64,000 bases of DNA from Norana najaformis (GCA_964023275.1 OZ029925.1:11102184-11166183), one strand, 5' to 3'. Positions 10,111 to 50,154 are shown, numbered from the stretch's first letter. Numbers and translations: made by a program. The notes: generated from the sequence alone by a model not told the origin.

Positions 10111-11283
10111 TATTCACTGCTACAATGCCATGAATATTGCAGTTTTAAACTAGCAACTGATTTTTTGGCCTCTTTTACACCCATATCAGTGGGAAACTAT
10201 TTGTTTCAATTCAGAATGATTTACTGAATCAGAAAGTACACAAAAAGTTGTACAAAATCACCAAATTTTACAAACCTAAGTGCAAACGTTCCTGAGATGC
10301 TGGGCTCTGAACATGTCACTACTTAAGTTCAAACACATCACAAGTGCTTCATACTCCTTTCCGTATCCGTCAGCCATACAAAGCAGACACATGGTGATAG
10401 ACTTTTGAGATAGGTCACTTACACGGTATTTCGCATATTTGATGATTTCACATGGATTGACCCTAATCTAACAAGGTGTTTAGAAACTATCATCTAAACT
10501 GGTCATCAACCACTGAAAAACCAAGGCAGAGAATAGCATATACAATAAGTAAAATGTGGTAGAAAATGTTACTGGTACTTAAAAGAGAAAAGTGTAGCCT
10601 TCCATGATAATAAAGGTTAAACATACAGGTAAAATGCAGCTGACATGTTGCATATTCACCAAAATGGAATTAGGGTGCACATACAGGTGGTCTGATGGCT
10701 GCATTTTCGGGTTCACCCAGCTTTCTCTGTATCATTCTTCATACTTGAGTATGAGACTCCTGTCTAAATCCAGACCAATCTCTTTTTTCTACGACAATGG
10801 CCATACTCCCACCTAAGCAGGTGGACTGTTCTACTTAGCCACGCAGAAAGTTCGACTCCCAATGGGAAAAGAATAATACCATCCACATTGGTGACCAGAG
10901 TGCATTCATGGGCTACAACTGGTGTAGACAGCCCCTCTTTCAAGGGACTATACACCAGTGTTTCAGATCTACAGTACACAATATCTAGTTACATCACATA
11001 GCAGCAGTATTAAAAAGTGTAAGCTAAGCTGACGTTAGTCTATTGAAATGAGCATTGATGGCATACCTGGCGGTCTTAGCATGAGATGGGTAGAGAAGTT
11101 GCTTGCAGTAGTAAGGTAGGGGATGGTTTTACTTCACTGCTGACAAGCCACAGGCTGTTTCTGCTCACAAGCCAAATGATGATGAGTTTTAATTTTTCCT
11201 CCTAGGTACAAAGTCAACAACTAAGCAAATTTGATTGCTTTACATCTGTTCAGCTGGGTGGCTAACTTAGTAACCATACTAAA
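10111..11283 (+). other. Intergenic, no gene seen
   Basis: AT-rich sequence with many stops in every frame. A B-box-like AAGTTCGACTCCC at about 10846-10858 may mark an old SINE. Nothing else can be supported. Confidence 0.5.
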
Positions 11284-11882
11284 TGTACCTGCAGTTTTGG
11301 AGTGGTGTTTGATTCCACCATGTCATTTTCTAATCATGTTCAGGCCATATGCAGATCAGTCCAATTTCACATATGGGATTTTCTAAGAATCAGATCTCTT
11401 TTGACTCACACTGTGTTAATCCAACTAGCTAACGCATTGGTTTCAAACAGAAATTACTACTGTAGGTAATCCGCTTATTTCTATCACTGGGGAGAAAAAA
11501 GTTAACTGCACAAACTACAAATCATTTTAAACTCTCTGGCCAGCAAACTAAGCCAATATCACATTCACTGTACTGGTTGCCCATAGAGGATTTACCAGTA
11601 GATAGTTACTCAGTAACTTCTGTGGGGCCTGTGTCTAATGCACAAGACATCAACCAACAAGTAAGCCGAGAACGAAAAAACACAAGTGACCGAACAAAAT
11701 GGTCTCTTTTGCCACTCCAAACACCATCTACCATAGCTGTCTGTCTGTTTGTCTACCTGCCTGACGTTAGGAACTGGACTTGGAACCGAACATGATCATA
11801 CCTGCCTCACCAATTTTGTTCCTGATTAAGCATCTGTGAATAAGCTTGTTCCAGTAACTTTATTTTCAGATGCTGAATAAAT
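11284..11882 (+). pseudogene. CR1/L2-like LINE 3' fragment
   Basis: The frame GVVFDSTMSFSNHVQAICRS followed by FLRIRSLLTHTV matches the region just after the reverse transcriptase domain in CR1/L2/Jockey-type LINEs. It decays at a TAA near 11468. Further on, an LYWLPIEDLP block and the 3' tail CTTGGAACCGAAC...GCATCTGTGAATAAGCTTGTTCC are shared with the LINE at 53.5-55.1 kb, so the two are copies of one family. Confidence 0.6.
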
Positions 11883-12366
11883 CCAGAGATTACGATTACA
11901 ATTATGATCCACTGAGATTTTAATCAAGTCTCTGATCGAAAATGTCCATACCACCAAGGGACTGAGGCCTGTACAATACTGTCTCTATGGAAACCAGCAG
12001 AAAAGCTTTGATTTCTAAGACAACGCACTGGCAGAAAATCGAGCAACTTTCCTGTGTTTCACGATGGGCATGGCAGCTTGATTTACAGAAGGATTCAGAA
12101 GGCCAATCTGGCCATGTGCCGATTAGATTTGGAGGGACACCACTGAGTTACTCCAAAACTGTGTTGGGTTAGAGCTTGAGAGGCACTCAACGTTTACCTT
12201 TCAACTTGTACATTGTAATGCATGTGTGTTTGTCATATTCTACTAAAAGCTACTTACTTATTTTTCCCCTTTGGTCAGTAATATATAGACCTATAAAACC
12301 TGAAGTACACATTATGTACAAATAAAGACTAAACATCAATAACCTATTATAAAAATGTAACTTCCG

Positions 12367-12600
12367 GTGAGTGGAGAATTATATCTACGTAGGCGTTTCA
12401 ACATGCAAGGAACAGTTCCGGGAGCAAGAGCAAGAGGAAGACCAAGGAAGAGGTGGATGGACAACATCAGCGAATGGTCCGGTATAGCCACAGAGAAGTT
12501 GCTGAGAGGAACCGAGGATAGGAGTGGATGGAAAAGAATCGTCTACAATGCGACCAACCCTCGTACCGAGGACGGTTGAAAAGAAGAAGGCGTTTTCATG
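12367..12600 (+). pseudogene. RTE-type LINE C-terminal tail
   Basis: Encodes GRPRKRWMDNI and a terminal DRSGWKRIV block, the last part of RTE reverse transcriptase ORFs, then TGA and an AAAAGAAGAAGG tail. It is severely 5'-truncated. The sequence differs from both other RTE-like copies in the window. Confidence 0.7.
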
Positions 12601-15528
<2,928 letters not shown>

Positions 15529-18500
15529 ATGAATGAAGATGAGTCGGGCGCAGGCGGCGGATCAGTTTTTGTGGCAAGGGAGGACTTGGTGCAGGCACTG
15601 GTCAGCCTAGGAGTTACAAGAAATGCTGCATTACGCGTGAGTCAATTTTGGCACACTGTAAATTATGCATTACATTACATTGCATTTCCTGTGCTGCTTG
15701 TTATTTCAAATCTTTTAGGTGTTGAAACAAATAAAGAAGGTGATGTTTTTATTCTTCAATTTTATAAATAAAAAAATTAATTCTTAACCTTTTCTATTTT
15801 TGTGAAGAAAGGAAATGAGTGTTCGTTGTTGATCGAGTACTGGTACTGTGCAAATAGAAGGGAATTTTAAAAGAAAATTAGTAAAATTATTTATTTGTTT
15901 TATCCATTTATTTATATGTCTGATTTACATAATTTTATTTTAGAATTACATAACTTTATTTTTTGCAAATATCTTATTTTAATTTAAATCATTTTATATT
16001 TATTGTTGCAGGCTCTTTACTACACAGGAAACTACAATGCTGATCTGGCAGCAGCCTGGATCTTTGAAAACCAGGACAAAAATTTGGATGCTCCGCTGAC
16101 AGAGGTGACAAATAGAAAAAGACTTAAGAATTTAACAATTATGTGTTTTATTACTGTTATTTATTGATTTTCATTCCTATAATATTTTATAACATTACTA
16201 CTACAAACGTTTTTTAATATTATTATTGTTATTAGTATTAGTTTATTTTGGTTTCTTTTTTATTTATATTTGTTTAGGTTGTATTGTTCAAGATGCATGA
16301 TTTGTGCAACTAACATATTCAGTTGTAAAAATTCTTATGTCTGTAAGTTATTGTTGTTGATGATTCAATAAACAGCTCAGTCAATTAAAGATTGGATAGT
16401 ATCTTGTTGATTAGATTAGATTAGATTAGCACTGGATTTAATTAACAGTTACATTAAAACTGTGTTTGGTTAACATTTGCAGTTAGTCTGTATTTTATTA
16501 ACGTTTCCTTGTAGCAGTCTCTGGAGTTGGATGAAAGCAGTTCAGATGAAGATGTAGTTGAGGAATTTCTCGGTTTGGGAACGGCATGCAAGATGGTGTT
16601 TGTGGTCAACGGGGAACTCGCAATGGGGGTGGGCAAAACCGCGGGGCAGGTGGCACACGCAGCAGTGGGACTTTACCGAGTGATGATGGAGAAACAACAG
16701 CAGTATGCAGATCTGCTCATAAGCTGGGAACAAATGGGGTTAGTATTGGTTTAGTTAATCTTCTGCTTCTTATTTTAACATATGTAGTTTGTGCCAAGCC
16801 AGTTGCAAGTGTCATCACCAACAAGATGAAGAAGCAACTGCCCGCCACTGAAACGTGTTTGTGGACACCCATCAACAATCTGCACCAAAGCCTGAGCTGT
16901 GAAAGCTTGTGAAGGATAAGTGGATAAGTGGACCCAGCAACCCTGGCCCACGTGAAATTAGTTCAGTGCAGACCAGTCATCAAGGCAAGTTGAAGCCTGG
17001 AGAACAGACTGGCAGCTCTGCAATGATCGGTGGCTAGTAACATTCATTGCAGCCTAATGAGTGTCGCTAACCACTATTTGTTTACTGATAACGATGTAAT
17101 TTTTCATTCGTGAGAGATTGTTCCTTTCTTGGCTTCACATACAGCTGGCATCATTGAGACAGACTTACATTATGTCATTTTGCTGATTCTTCATATTCTT
17201 GTCCAGAAACAAGCGACAGATACGACGTTCTACTATATCTATGACTTGCATAACTAGTAATACTCCTAGTTCTAGTACTGCTACTACTACTTCTATTACT
17301 ATTACAAATAATAATAGTAATAATGATAATAATTATAAAATTTTAAATTTAATTGCTCGATTGCTTTTAAACCGGTCTTATGTTCCTAAATAGTAGAGTA
17401 ATAATTTAGAAAAATGTAATAAATTTTTACAAAATCTGGATGGATAATTTATCACCTTGTCACCTTGTGCTGTCAGCTCTTTGAGCTCTAGCGACCGTCA
17501 TGATCAATCTTCTCCATTTCTTTCTTTCCAGTGTCGCGTCCCTTAGTTGTGCCAAGTTCATTCCAGTTGCTTCGTGTATCTTGTCCATCCATTTTTTCCT
17601 TGGTCTCCCTTGTTTTCTCTTTCCCTCTCCACAAGCCAGCATCATTTCTTTTTCCAATCCATCTGATCTCATAACATGTCCAAAGAACCTCAGCTTTGAT
17701 TTTAGCACTGTTTGTTGTAACGTCTCATCTTGCTCAATTCCAATCGCCTTGCGTACCCATTCATTAGTCCTTTTCTCCGTCCATGATGTTCTCAGCATCT
17801 TCCTCCATATCCACATTTCACAAGCATTGATTTTTTTCTCTATTTTCTTGGTCATTGTCCACGTCTCACTGCCGTATGTTACTGTTGGTATAATCAAGGC
17901 CCTCACCAATCTTTTTTTCGTGTCTGTGCTCACATGTTTGTCTTTCCATATTTTTTCTAGTCCATTCATTGCGGCTTTTCCAATCGCCACCCTTCGGTTT
18001 ATTTCCATATCGCACTTTCCTTCTCTTTCTACTACTGATCCCAAGAATGTAAAGCTTGTTACCGTCTCTAATTCCTCTCCATCCACCATAAAACTGCCCT
18101 CCTCAGCTGTTGTCATGATCTTCGTTTTCTTTATATTGAAGTATAGTCCTGCTTTCTCGCTCTCTCTCTTCAGCCTTCTTATCAGTTCTACCAGATCTGT
18201 TTTTTTACCTGCTAATAGTGTTGTGTCATCTGCGTATCTCAGATTATTCAGTGTTCTTCCCGCTATCTTTACTCCCTCTTTTGCTCCATCCATTTCCGCC
18301 ATCCTCATTATCCTTTCTGCATATAGGTTAAATAAGAATGGGGACAGAATGCATCCCTGCCTCACTCCTTTCTTTATTTTGATTTTGATAATTTATACTT
18401 CAGGTAAATAGCTAAGAGAATGATAGTAATTATAATGACATCTACTGCTAACTTTGTATATAACTTAATATCCATGAAACAAATGCAGTTTGATTTTGCA

Positions 18501-19682
18501 ATAATGCTACTCTAAATATTGGGACTAACTTGGTTCTGCTAAGTTTTCACTGTAACATCCAACATTAGGCTTACGTGATTGTATTGTCGTTAAAACTGCT
18601 GATGATCAATAAAGTTTTGTTCAGTACCTGAGTTCAAAACTCCATTTCATGTTCTTTTGTTGCATTCATTTTGTTGTACGGTTGTACAGGGAAACAAAGA
18701 TTGTTGTCAAGGGACAAAACACCGCACATCTGACGGAACTCGCATCGAAAGCGTCAACCCTGGGCCTCCCTTTCTACACCGTTCATGACGCAGGCAAAAC
18801 ACAGGTATGCTAGGTGTTGCCTGGTGACAGTTTCCTAGCAACAGTTTCACGGTTGATGTTGCTTTTCCCGTTTCCTGGTAATGATTCCATGGTAACTCTC
18901 TGTTATAAACTGTCTCTTAACACCTTTTTGTTACTTATGAATTTACGTATATTACTGTCTCTTGGCAACTATGTCTTAGGAGCTGTTTGGTACATATGAA
19001 ATGTGTGTACTTAGATACCTGGGCATTTACATTGTGTCTTTCAGAGTTGCTTGAACGGTATAAACTGAATTTTCTCTTACAAACTGTGTGATTGGCTACC
19101 AGCAGTTGACTGTTTCTTTGCACTGCCAGTGTTACTCGCAGCTGTTCCTTAGCGTGTGTTTCTTGTGTTCTGTTGGTTCTTTAATGTCATTCAGGTGTAA
19201 ATTAAGACTTTTCATTGTCAAGTTGTTTACCCATCGTAACCCGAGTTCTGGTTTCCCGGATGCGTCGGGCTAGACTTCTCTGTTGGAATACAGTTTCTAA
19301 CTATGGTGGTGTAACTTGAAGCGATTGTTGATTGATGCCTTATGCATTCATAACGGTTCTACAGAAGTCAGTAAATTAGAGAACCTATCATACATATTTT
19401 GACTGGCGTTGTGCAACGGTTTGTGATTTTTTACTACAGTGGTTTCACTTGAAGCGACTGTTGAGCATTGCCTTGTGCATTATGATAATGTCGCTATATA
19501 AATTAATAGATCATGTTAAATTGCTTCTGAAATGTTGCTTAACGACTGTTGCTTATGGGTCATTGTAAACAAATGCCTGTCTCTTGCATTGCCAGGTTGC
19601 ATCCGGGTCTCTGACGGTGCTAGGCATCATGGGAAAGGTCGACGTCGTCAACCAAGTAACCGGACAGCTACAGTTGTTGTGA
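15529..19682 (+). CDS. PTRH2: Peptidyl-tRNA hydrolase 2 with N-terminal UBA domain
   Basis: Five exons: 15529-15636, 16012-16104, 16515-16738, 18690-18804 and 19596-19682. Phases all agree and give 208 aa. Residues about 12-60 are a UBA domain ([17 protein letters not shown] joined to [19 protein letters not shown]). Residues 92-208 are the Pth2 domain: KMVFVVN, then [18 protein letters not shown] with the conserved H115, and HDAGKTQ plus the [11 protein letters not shown] loop. Pth2 enzymes release tRNA from peptidyl-tRNA that drops off the ribosome. The UBA domain suggests a link to ubiquitin or the proteasome, as in the invertebrate 'probable peptidyl-tRNA hydrolase 2' proteins. There is no clear mitochondrial signal or membrane anchor. 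Intron 3 hosts an antisense RTE fragment. Confidence 0.9.
17450..18395 (-). mobile_element. 5'-truncated RTE-type LINE in PTRH2 intron 3, antisense
   Basis: A 301-codon open frame (18365 to 17460) starts within the MRQGCILSP motif and includes the catalytic RYADD box, the FLGSVV block, [17 protein letters not shown] and [11 protein letters not shown]. It ends with TGA and a tail containing two copies of ACAAGGTG near 17450. The upstream two thirds of the element are missing, as is usual for LINE 5' truncation. The remaining frame has no stops, so the insertion is rather young. It is a different lineage from the copy at 1-3420. Confidence 0.85.
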
Positions 19683-19896
19683 CCTTTTGACCCCTGACAC
19701 GTCGTCGCTCATTTCTGTTCTTGTCTTCTATAATGTAGAGACACATTTTCACGATGGGCTGTGGTTATGTGATAAATGTACAACGTTGTTCCGTTGTAGC
19801 TTGCTCCCGGCAGCCGCGTTGCTTTTATCAATTGATGCTATTCGTTGCTTATGGTCTTTGTGGAGAAAATAATTTTTAATGAAGTTAAAAATAGAG

Positions 19897-19902
19897 AATA
19901 AA
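19897..19902 (+). terminator. Poly(A) signal of the PTRH2 gene
   Basis: AATAAA 215 bp after the stop codon; the only good candidate before the next intergenic stretch. Confidence 0.6.
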
Positions 19903-22692
19903 ATGGTTAAACGGTTGTAATGAAGCCTAAATTCCTCTCAGATTTCTCCACGATGTTCTTTAGCTTTCTGTCGTACTGATGTTTTACTGAGTCTTTGATC
20001 TGTGGCAGCTTTCCTTCAATCTTGGGGATTTTCTCCTCACTCTATGGCATTATTCTTTTGATCTTTGGAACTTTTCTCATCCTTGTTTGAAGGCATAACT
20101 TCTACAATCCTGGGCAAGTTTCAATGATTGGACAAATTTTCTTTGATCATGAATAACTTCTACAATCTCTATTGTCTTTTAGTGTTAATAAATTGTTTGT
20201 GTGATGTTCTTTACGTTACTTATTTTTGTTCTTTATGAGGGCGCTGTAGAAGTCTATTCATGACGCAAGTCGAAAATGCAAACTGGATGGATTTTTTGCC
20301 TCTGCATGTGGTTCGAATCCCAGTGTGTTACGTGAAATTGGCAGTTTGTTGTTGAGGAATGAAACCAGCATGGAAACGTTGCCCAGTTGTTGGATTGCTG
20401 TTGTTGTGTTTGCGTAACTTGAGAGATCCTTCAAGCCGTGCGGACCACTTTAGAGACTTGTGTTGTTAGAGAACTTAGAGGGTTAGTGGCTTGTAATAAA
20501 TGTGAGACTACCCTATAGTGTAGGCCCCTTTTAGAAGCAGTGACTGGAAACAGCAGACACTAATGTATCAAAAAATGCTCATGGACATCATGATTTTGTC
20601 TTGTAATAAAGCACAAGCAATGTGGTATACAATTCTCAAAGGCAATGAGACATTAATGTAGCCAGAACTATGAATAAGCATGAACTGGATTGTAATTAAG
20701 CACGGTCAGTGTGGCCTATAGCCAGACGTTATTGCAGTATCTCGTAGTAATTAGACAACGTTAACTGTTCTTTAACACCAGACAGTCTATGATTAAATAC
20801 AACATTCTAGGCACACTAGTGTCTGCTTTTAGCAGACACTGCTATGGAGACTAAACTTGAAAAGATAACATTCTTGCTTGGTTTGGCTAAAAATAACATA
20901 TCTCAGTACTTCCACGATTCAGCGCGTTTAGTGGGTTATGGTACAACAGCTTAACCTTTGACCCCTTCCCTCCTTAAGACAGCTTACATATACAAGTACA
21001 GATTTATATAAAATGCATCACAAGCTAGTGCTATTACAACACATCTTCAACTAGAAAACGCGTCTCTCTTCTAGTGAGTATACATACAATAATATAATAG
21101 ATTTATATAATACACTACATAAGCAAAAGCTACGTATAACTGGGATGTATCTGAAATGTAAATAGCGCCTTTCAGGGGAATTTCTGAAAGGCAGGTACGA
21201 CCAATTGGCAATTGGGACCAAAGCTCTCGCCAGAAGGAAGAGCTATTTGTGTCCAGGTTAGTCTGCACGTTGTTCATGTGATTATTTATGATCTGTGTAT
21301 GTACACATTTCTGGTATTAGGCCTAGTTACCAGAATTTTGGTTAATAAGTTACTGAACTGTGCCAAAATTTTCTTAACAATAAAAATCCTGTTAAACTTT
21401 TCCACTGCGCAATAAGTGATGAATATTTATTAGCGTTGAATATTAATATACGGTCACGAGCCCAATTGGTTGGGCCGACGTACCGGCAAACGTCTACTGA
21501 ACCAACAGTTACGCCCCGATTAATATTCTGCATAATTACACATATTTGCTAGCTTCATGCCCTGCTATATACAAACTTTAAAATAATAATACTATATAGT
21601 TATTTTTTTATAATAAGTAATCTGAATCGGCAGGAAAAACCGTGTTTTTTGTTTTTAAGTACCGTTTCGTTTTCATTCCAGTTTCGGTCACAGGTGAACA
21701 TTTAATGCATAAAAATATTTATCCGAAGAAAATATAATTTTCATACAAAAGTTGCAAATTATACATGTGAATGTCGGAAAATTGTCGACAACTAAACAAC
21801 ATTGACCTACAGTTGCGGGAGGGTTTGGTATGACCAAGTGAGCTTAGCCGGTGGGCGTTGCGAACACGCGTAATATTTATAATTTCTTGTGAAACAGTCG
21901 GGTCATTCTGTCAGTCACATTGTGAATAAATTATCCTGCGATCGAGTATAATTTTTGGACACCCGATACGGAATTTTCTGGTCATGTGAGACGAAAGTTT
22001 ACACCGAAGACTGGCCAAAAACGGGGTAGCCATTGGGATCAACGATCACGGTTATTCAAAGATAGGACACATTGGCAAACATTGCGCCGTCTTCCGACTG
22101 GTTTCAGGAAATTAATTATCGTTCAGAGGTTGGCCTTTATTTCGTATTTTTCCATAGAGTAAATTGAATTTGAACGAGACTGGATGCTGATTGATATTTT
22201 GCAGACCAGTAAGTAAGATCTTTAAAGGCGTATATCGGGGTTTATTCTCGTTGACAACGCTTCTATTTGGTAACACAGGATGAAATAATCAATTCAGATC
22301 ACGTCTACCGAACCTTTACTGCGGAAAAGTACTAATACAATCTTAGAACTTGAACTCCAGAAGGCGAGTCTAAACGATGTATTTGCACGGGTCTCTACTG
22401 CGTAGCCCTTAGTCGATATACATTTATTATATTTAAACCTGACTGCGCGAAAGTAATTTGCCGAGTCAGCAAGGCGGAAAATGGGGCCGTTGCTAGGGGG
22501 CGGTAGACGGGGCGGTGCTAAAGTGACGAAATCGATGCCGAATTTATACGCGGGCCTATGTGAATTTATACGCGGACCTGGGTTTTAATGACGTAACGGG
22601 GGCGTGATTTTATCTCTCAGTTCGTGTTCTATTAGAACAGATGCTCGATTTTGACGGGATCTACATGTGACAGAGTTCGACGTAATTGTGGA

Positions 22693-22737
<45 letters not shown>

Positions 22738-22966
22738 ATAATTTTTTATATAAATAAATGTATAATCATCATTATCGTCGTCGTCTTTTTAATGCGAATA
22801 TTAATTGCCAAGGAATGTAGTAGCCCTACGTGACCATGAAATTTATAAATTTGCTTTAAACATTGGTATTCATTATAATTTCTTTTATGAGTTACTGTTA
22901 ATTTTTCTTACATAAATAATATAATTGAATTTGTGTAACTATGAAGGGCGAACGAAAAATGAGACG
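19903..22966 (+). other. Intergenic and probable 5' region of the ABC transporter
   Basis: No gene recognised. A B-box-like GGTTCGAATCC at 20310-20320 suggests a tRNA-derived SINE. Before the ABC gene there is a short direct repeat GAATTTATACGCGG (about 22540 and 22562) and an ATT microsatellite. Confidence 0.5.
22693..22736 (+). repeat. (ATT)n microsatellite
   Basis: About 14 units, 230 bp upstream of the ABC transporter start codon. Confidence 0.95.
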
Positions 22967-41001
<18,035 letters not shown>

Positions 41002-42016
41002 CAGTCGGAGTTCACTGTAGTTCGAAGTTAACCTGTCCTATGTGTTTCAAATTAATTACACTTTAGTCAACACTTATATTTCAACGGTAGAATGTATGGG
41101 CCTATTTGCTTGAAGTTTACTGTGTTTCACCTGTTTCACCCGCTTCCTAAACAGAAATTAGTACGCTGTACCAGTTACATATTTAAACACAAATGACGTA
41201 ACTTTTGACCCAGTTAATTATTTTATAAACAAATTAAGCTTCATCCGAAGTGCATGGGGAAAATGTGATAAAGTTTTTCTGTGCAATTTACATAGCATAG
41301 TGAGGCTTTTACGCTGGCGTCAAGTAGATTTTGGCATGATTGCATTTATTTATATTACGCGATCGTTTGCATATGAATAGTTGGTCTAGTTTCATGTTCA
41401 TGTGCTCTAATTACATATTTAGAAGATACCCAAATCTGAGTCGGTTTCGAGTTGAAATGTAACTCCAAATTGTAAAGAAGTCCCACCTTTTTTCGACATG
41501 ATTTCAGTGTTGTCTTGCACACGACTCTCGTTATGATATTATATTGCGATCTTGTATCATTTTTAAAGATTATTGCTAGCAGTATTGTTAATTTCTCGTC
41601 AATTCTAGTGGATTTTCCTAGCAATAGGCCTAATGTTGACGATTATAGGATGAAGAGTTAAAACATCAAATCATTTGTTTAATTTTAAAAGCCGGTCTGT
41701 TCTGTGCCTCCAGGTTTGATTACGTGTAACTGTATTTAATATGCTGGCGCTGTTTTTAGATCATTATTTTTAATACATGGTAAAATATTTTAGTGTGTTT
41801 TAACAGTGTTTCAGATCATTATTTGAATACATGTTAAACTATAGTGTTTTATTTTATGATAATGTTTTAATCTGTCTGTAAACTATAGTGTTTTATTTTA
41901 TGATTGTATTTTTATCTGTCACTAAACTATAGTGTTTTAATCTGTGGGCAGTTTCAGAACTAAACAATTTGCCGTTTACCATCTCAGATTAAGAGTTATC
42001 TTGCAGATTTATGCAA

Positions 42017-42050
42017 AATAAATTCGATAGAAATTACAATATTTAATAAA
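42017..42050 (+). terminator. Poly(A) signals of the ABC transporter gene
   Basis: AATAAA at 42017-42022 and again at 42045-42050, about 1.0 kb after the stop codon. The 3' UTR is AT-rich and has three near-repeats of AAACTATAGTGTTTTA (41830-41940). Confidence 0.5.
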
Positions 42051-42128
42051 TATTTTCGTAAGCACTTTTCTAACTTTGGCTGTCGTGTTTCGTTCGCTAT
42101 AAGAACTTAGGGCTCTAACAGAAGCGAG

Positions 42129-42134
42129 TTTATT
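42129..42134 (-). terminator. Poly(A) signal of the myosin light chain gene
   Basis: AATAAA on the minus strand, 135 bp past the stop codon at 42269. It lies only about 80 bp from the forward signals of the ABC gene, so the two convergent transcripts probably end close together or overlap. Confidence 0.5.
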
Positions 42135-42268
42135 TCGTCTCCATCTGTGTAGCATTTCGGCATCTGATGGCTCTCAGTCTGTTTATTTAAGATAGTTAAA
42201 TTTGAAAGATAAGATTGGAGTCGTATGTCTGATAAAGAAAAGCAGCCGAACGATGGAAATCAGTCTCG

Positions 42269-47400
<5,132 letters not shown>

Positions 47401-48589
47401 TGCGAGATCCTGATGTTAAGTTCTGCTGTGATTCAGAGCAAAAGACCAAAAGACAGCTCCGTCTGCGGTGCCAGAGCGATTGCAGCGCTCTTATATGCCA
47501 CTCTCTTGTAAGTAAGTAAGCACATACGTACGTATATATGCATGCTTGTATGTGAATACCCTATTCCTCCTCCTACTTCTGGCTCCGTTCTCCTCTCCGA
47601 CTTCTTCCTAATCCTCCTGCTTCTCTTACTCCTCCTCCTCCTAATACTCCTCTTCTTCTCTTTCTCCTTTTCATACTTCTCTTCCTCTTTTTTCTCATCT
47701 TCCTCGTCATCTTCTTCCTCTTCTTTCTCCTCCTCCTCTTTTTCCTTTTCTTCCCTTTCTGTCTTCTCTTCCTACTCCTCTTCCATCTATATCTCTTCCT
47801 TTTCCTTATCTTCCAGTTCCTTCTCCTCTTCCTGCTCCTTGTCCATTCCATCCACGAACTGCCTTATAAATCATTCATTCTCAGTCGCCTTCCGTCCGTC
47901 CACGCTGGCATCGCAGGCTGCAGGACTGTCGCACCAAGTACTGTAAGGTTCCTGTTTTTTTCTTTTCAGTCTTAGGCGAGTTCCAGGTTTCGGTTTCTGC
48001 GCTTACACAGCGGCGCATATTTCAGCATATAATGATTGGAACTATCCGATATGTAGAGAGAAATTAGATGACTGATTCATCTCCCGTTAGAGAAAAATTT
48101 TCCCATTTTATTTTTCTCCTGCTGATATGTCTCCTCCTGTAATACCCTACACCCCTTATGCGCAATGTTTGTAAATAACTGCTGTAACGAAACCTGCTTC
48201 GTAGATTTCATTTTTAACTAAACGCATGTGAGTAGCCTAGTCCTCCAACAGTGCATGTTTTTGCGCTGAAGAACTGAGATTACAATTGCAATTACATGGC
48301 TCACCGATTCTGTTTTGGAATGAGAAATCTACTTGCTTACGGTTACAGTTACGATACAAACATTGAAATGCGCAATGTTCGCAACCGCAAACACGAAAAC
48401 CGGAATCTTACCAGACCCGGAGCTGCCGTTCGGACATCGACCTGCCTCAGCCGCAAGCCGGGCCAACGTGTCAGGCGCGCTACCAGACATTGCCTGGGTC
48501 CTGCCGGCTGAAAAGGGACGTCGCCTGCCTGCAATTCGGTGTCCGTCCAGCAGCTCTCGAGCCACGACAAACAGCTGCATTTTCTGGGC

Positions 48590-48805
48590 TGAGCCCGGAA
48601 TGGGTCGATTGGCGATGGTGGCTGGGTGGATTGGTTCGAGTTCGATGCTAGTAGATCCGGGTTCGATTCTGGGTCGCGTTATTGTTTTCGTCAGGAAAAT
48701 CTGCTGACCAGCACGTGCCTTTGGGATTCGGTGCGTGCAGGATCGTCGGTTATTGTGCTTCGCAATTGGACGGACGGCATTGGCGCTATACAAATTAATT
48801 CATTG
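48590..48805 (+). repeat. tRNA-derived SINE
   Basis: An A-box-like TGGCTGGGTGGATTGG (48619-48634) is followed by a B box GGGTTCGATTC (48659-48669). The 3' tail GGCATTGGCGCTATACAAAT (48777-48796) is the same GGCGCTATAxAAAT end that recurs across the window. It is the most complete SINE here. Confidence 0.65.
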
Positions 48806-50090
48806 GATATCGTCGCTACGCGTCTGAAATTTTGCGGAAGGGAGCTACATAAATTATCAGCGATTCATAAACGATATCTCCTCTCGGCGGAAAAAGAGTA
48901 AGTTTGAATCTATGGCTTTTGTTGTGAACGAATGAATGAATGAATAATTAAAAATAAATAAGTAAGTTAATTAATATTAATAGCAAGTATCTGCGTCTAT
49001 CCGCCCTATGAACATGTATGTGTTCCGTCTGTCACACGTCTCTCGCTTCGTTTCCGTGTGTAGGACTTAAGCCTCACACGCACATGATTCATGCAATACA
49101 ACTTGCGGATTAAATTTTCGTACCCGGGTTCTGTGTTGACAGTTCTCAACGCGTTTAACGAATTCTGCTTCGAAAGATATACAGCTGAAGCGGTTTCTGA
49201 ATCGGGCAGCGAGGGTTACGGTTGAGATTTTCCCGCTTTGGTTTCGTCTCTTTGGTACTTGGACAGAATCGTTCCCATAACGGCACCTAGGAGGGATTAA
49301 TTCCAGCCAGAAGAAGGAGAGTTTCCATAACGGCACCCGGTAAGTAACTTTAGTGTTACCCCTTTGTTTTGCATAGACCTGTGTAGTTGCGTATTCGCTT
49401 CACACTACCGAGGGTGGGGTAAGCTTCCGAAATATGACCTATTTATTTTACTCAGACAGTTTTGCAGATTACACATTTCGGGCAGACTAACTCTCCGTGT
49501 GGAAAATATGTGTTTTCTCTGAGTTTCGCTGTAACTCTTGTCTCTCCGCTCTCTGGAATAAGCCTATCTTGCGACCTCGCAACAGGGTGGTCCCATACCA
49601 TAAAATGTCATCCGTTGAGGTGGTATCTGAATCAGACAGCAGACATTTTGGATATGACTTACTTATTATACCACTGCGTTATTCAGTGGTGTGCACCTTA
49701 AAATGTGGCTTGGCCGACGCTACTAGTATTCCGCACTACTTAATTGGTATCGTGTGAAATATCTCGTCCGACGAGATAGCTCGCGCGTAAGGAACCCTTA
49801 ATGCTAGTTCAGATTTGTTATAAGGGCGGCCAAAACTTAGACTGTGTTGGGCTACTGCGAGTGTCCGCGTCTGTTTGATCGAGCCGCGTCACAGGCGCAT
49901 AATTATTGGACTGGTAAACTGCGGGGAATCAACTTTTAAATCAAATTAATAAACTAAATCAGTAAAATATCAGATATAAACTAAAACGAACCGAAGAACT
50001 CAAATATCAGTCTATAATACGAATAGAATATTAATCAAATAAAATATTTAGTTCATAAAACCTACCTATAACTTTGTCGCCTGTCCGCCA

Positions 50091-50091
<1 letters not shown>

Positions 50092-50154
<63 letters not shown>

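Noticed and set aside
17500..18411. 303-codon plus-strand frame
   Set aside because: Shadow of the antisense RTE reverse transcriptase.
47542..47946. Ser/Leu- and Arg/Lys-rich frames
   Set aside because: Pyrimidine-rich low-complexity DNA without splice or homology support.
48329..48793. 124-154 codon frames on both strands
   Set aside because: They cover a tRNA-derived SINE and have no coding hallmarks.
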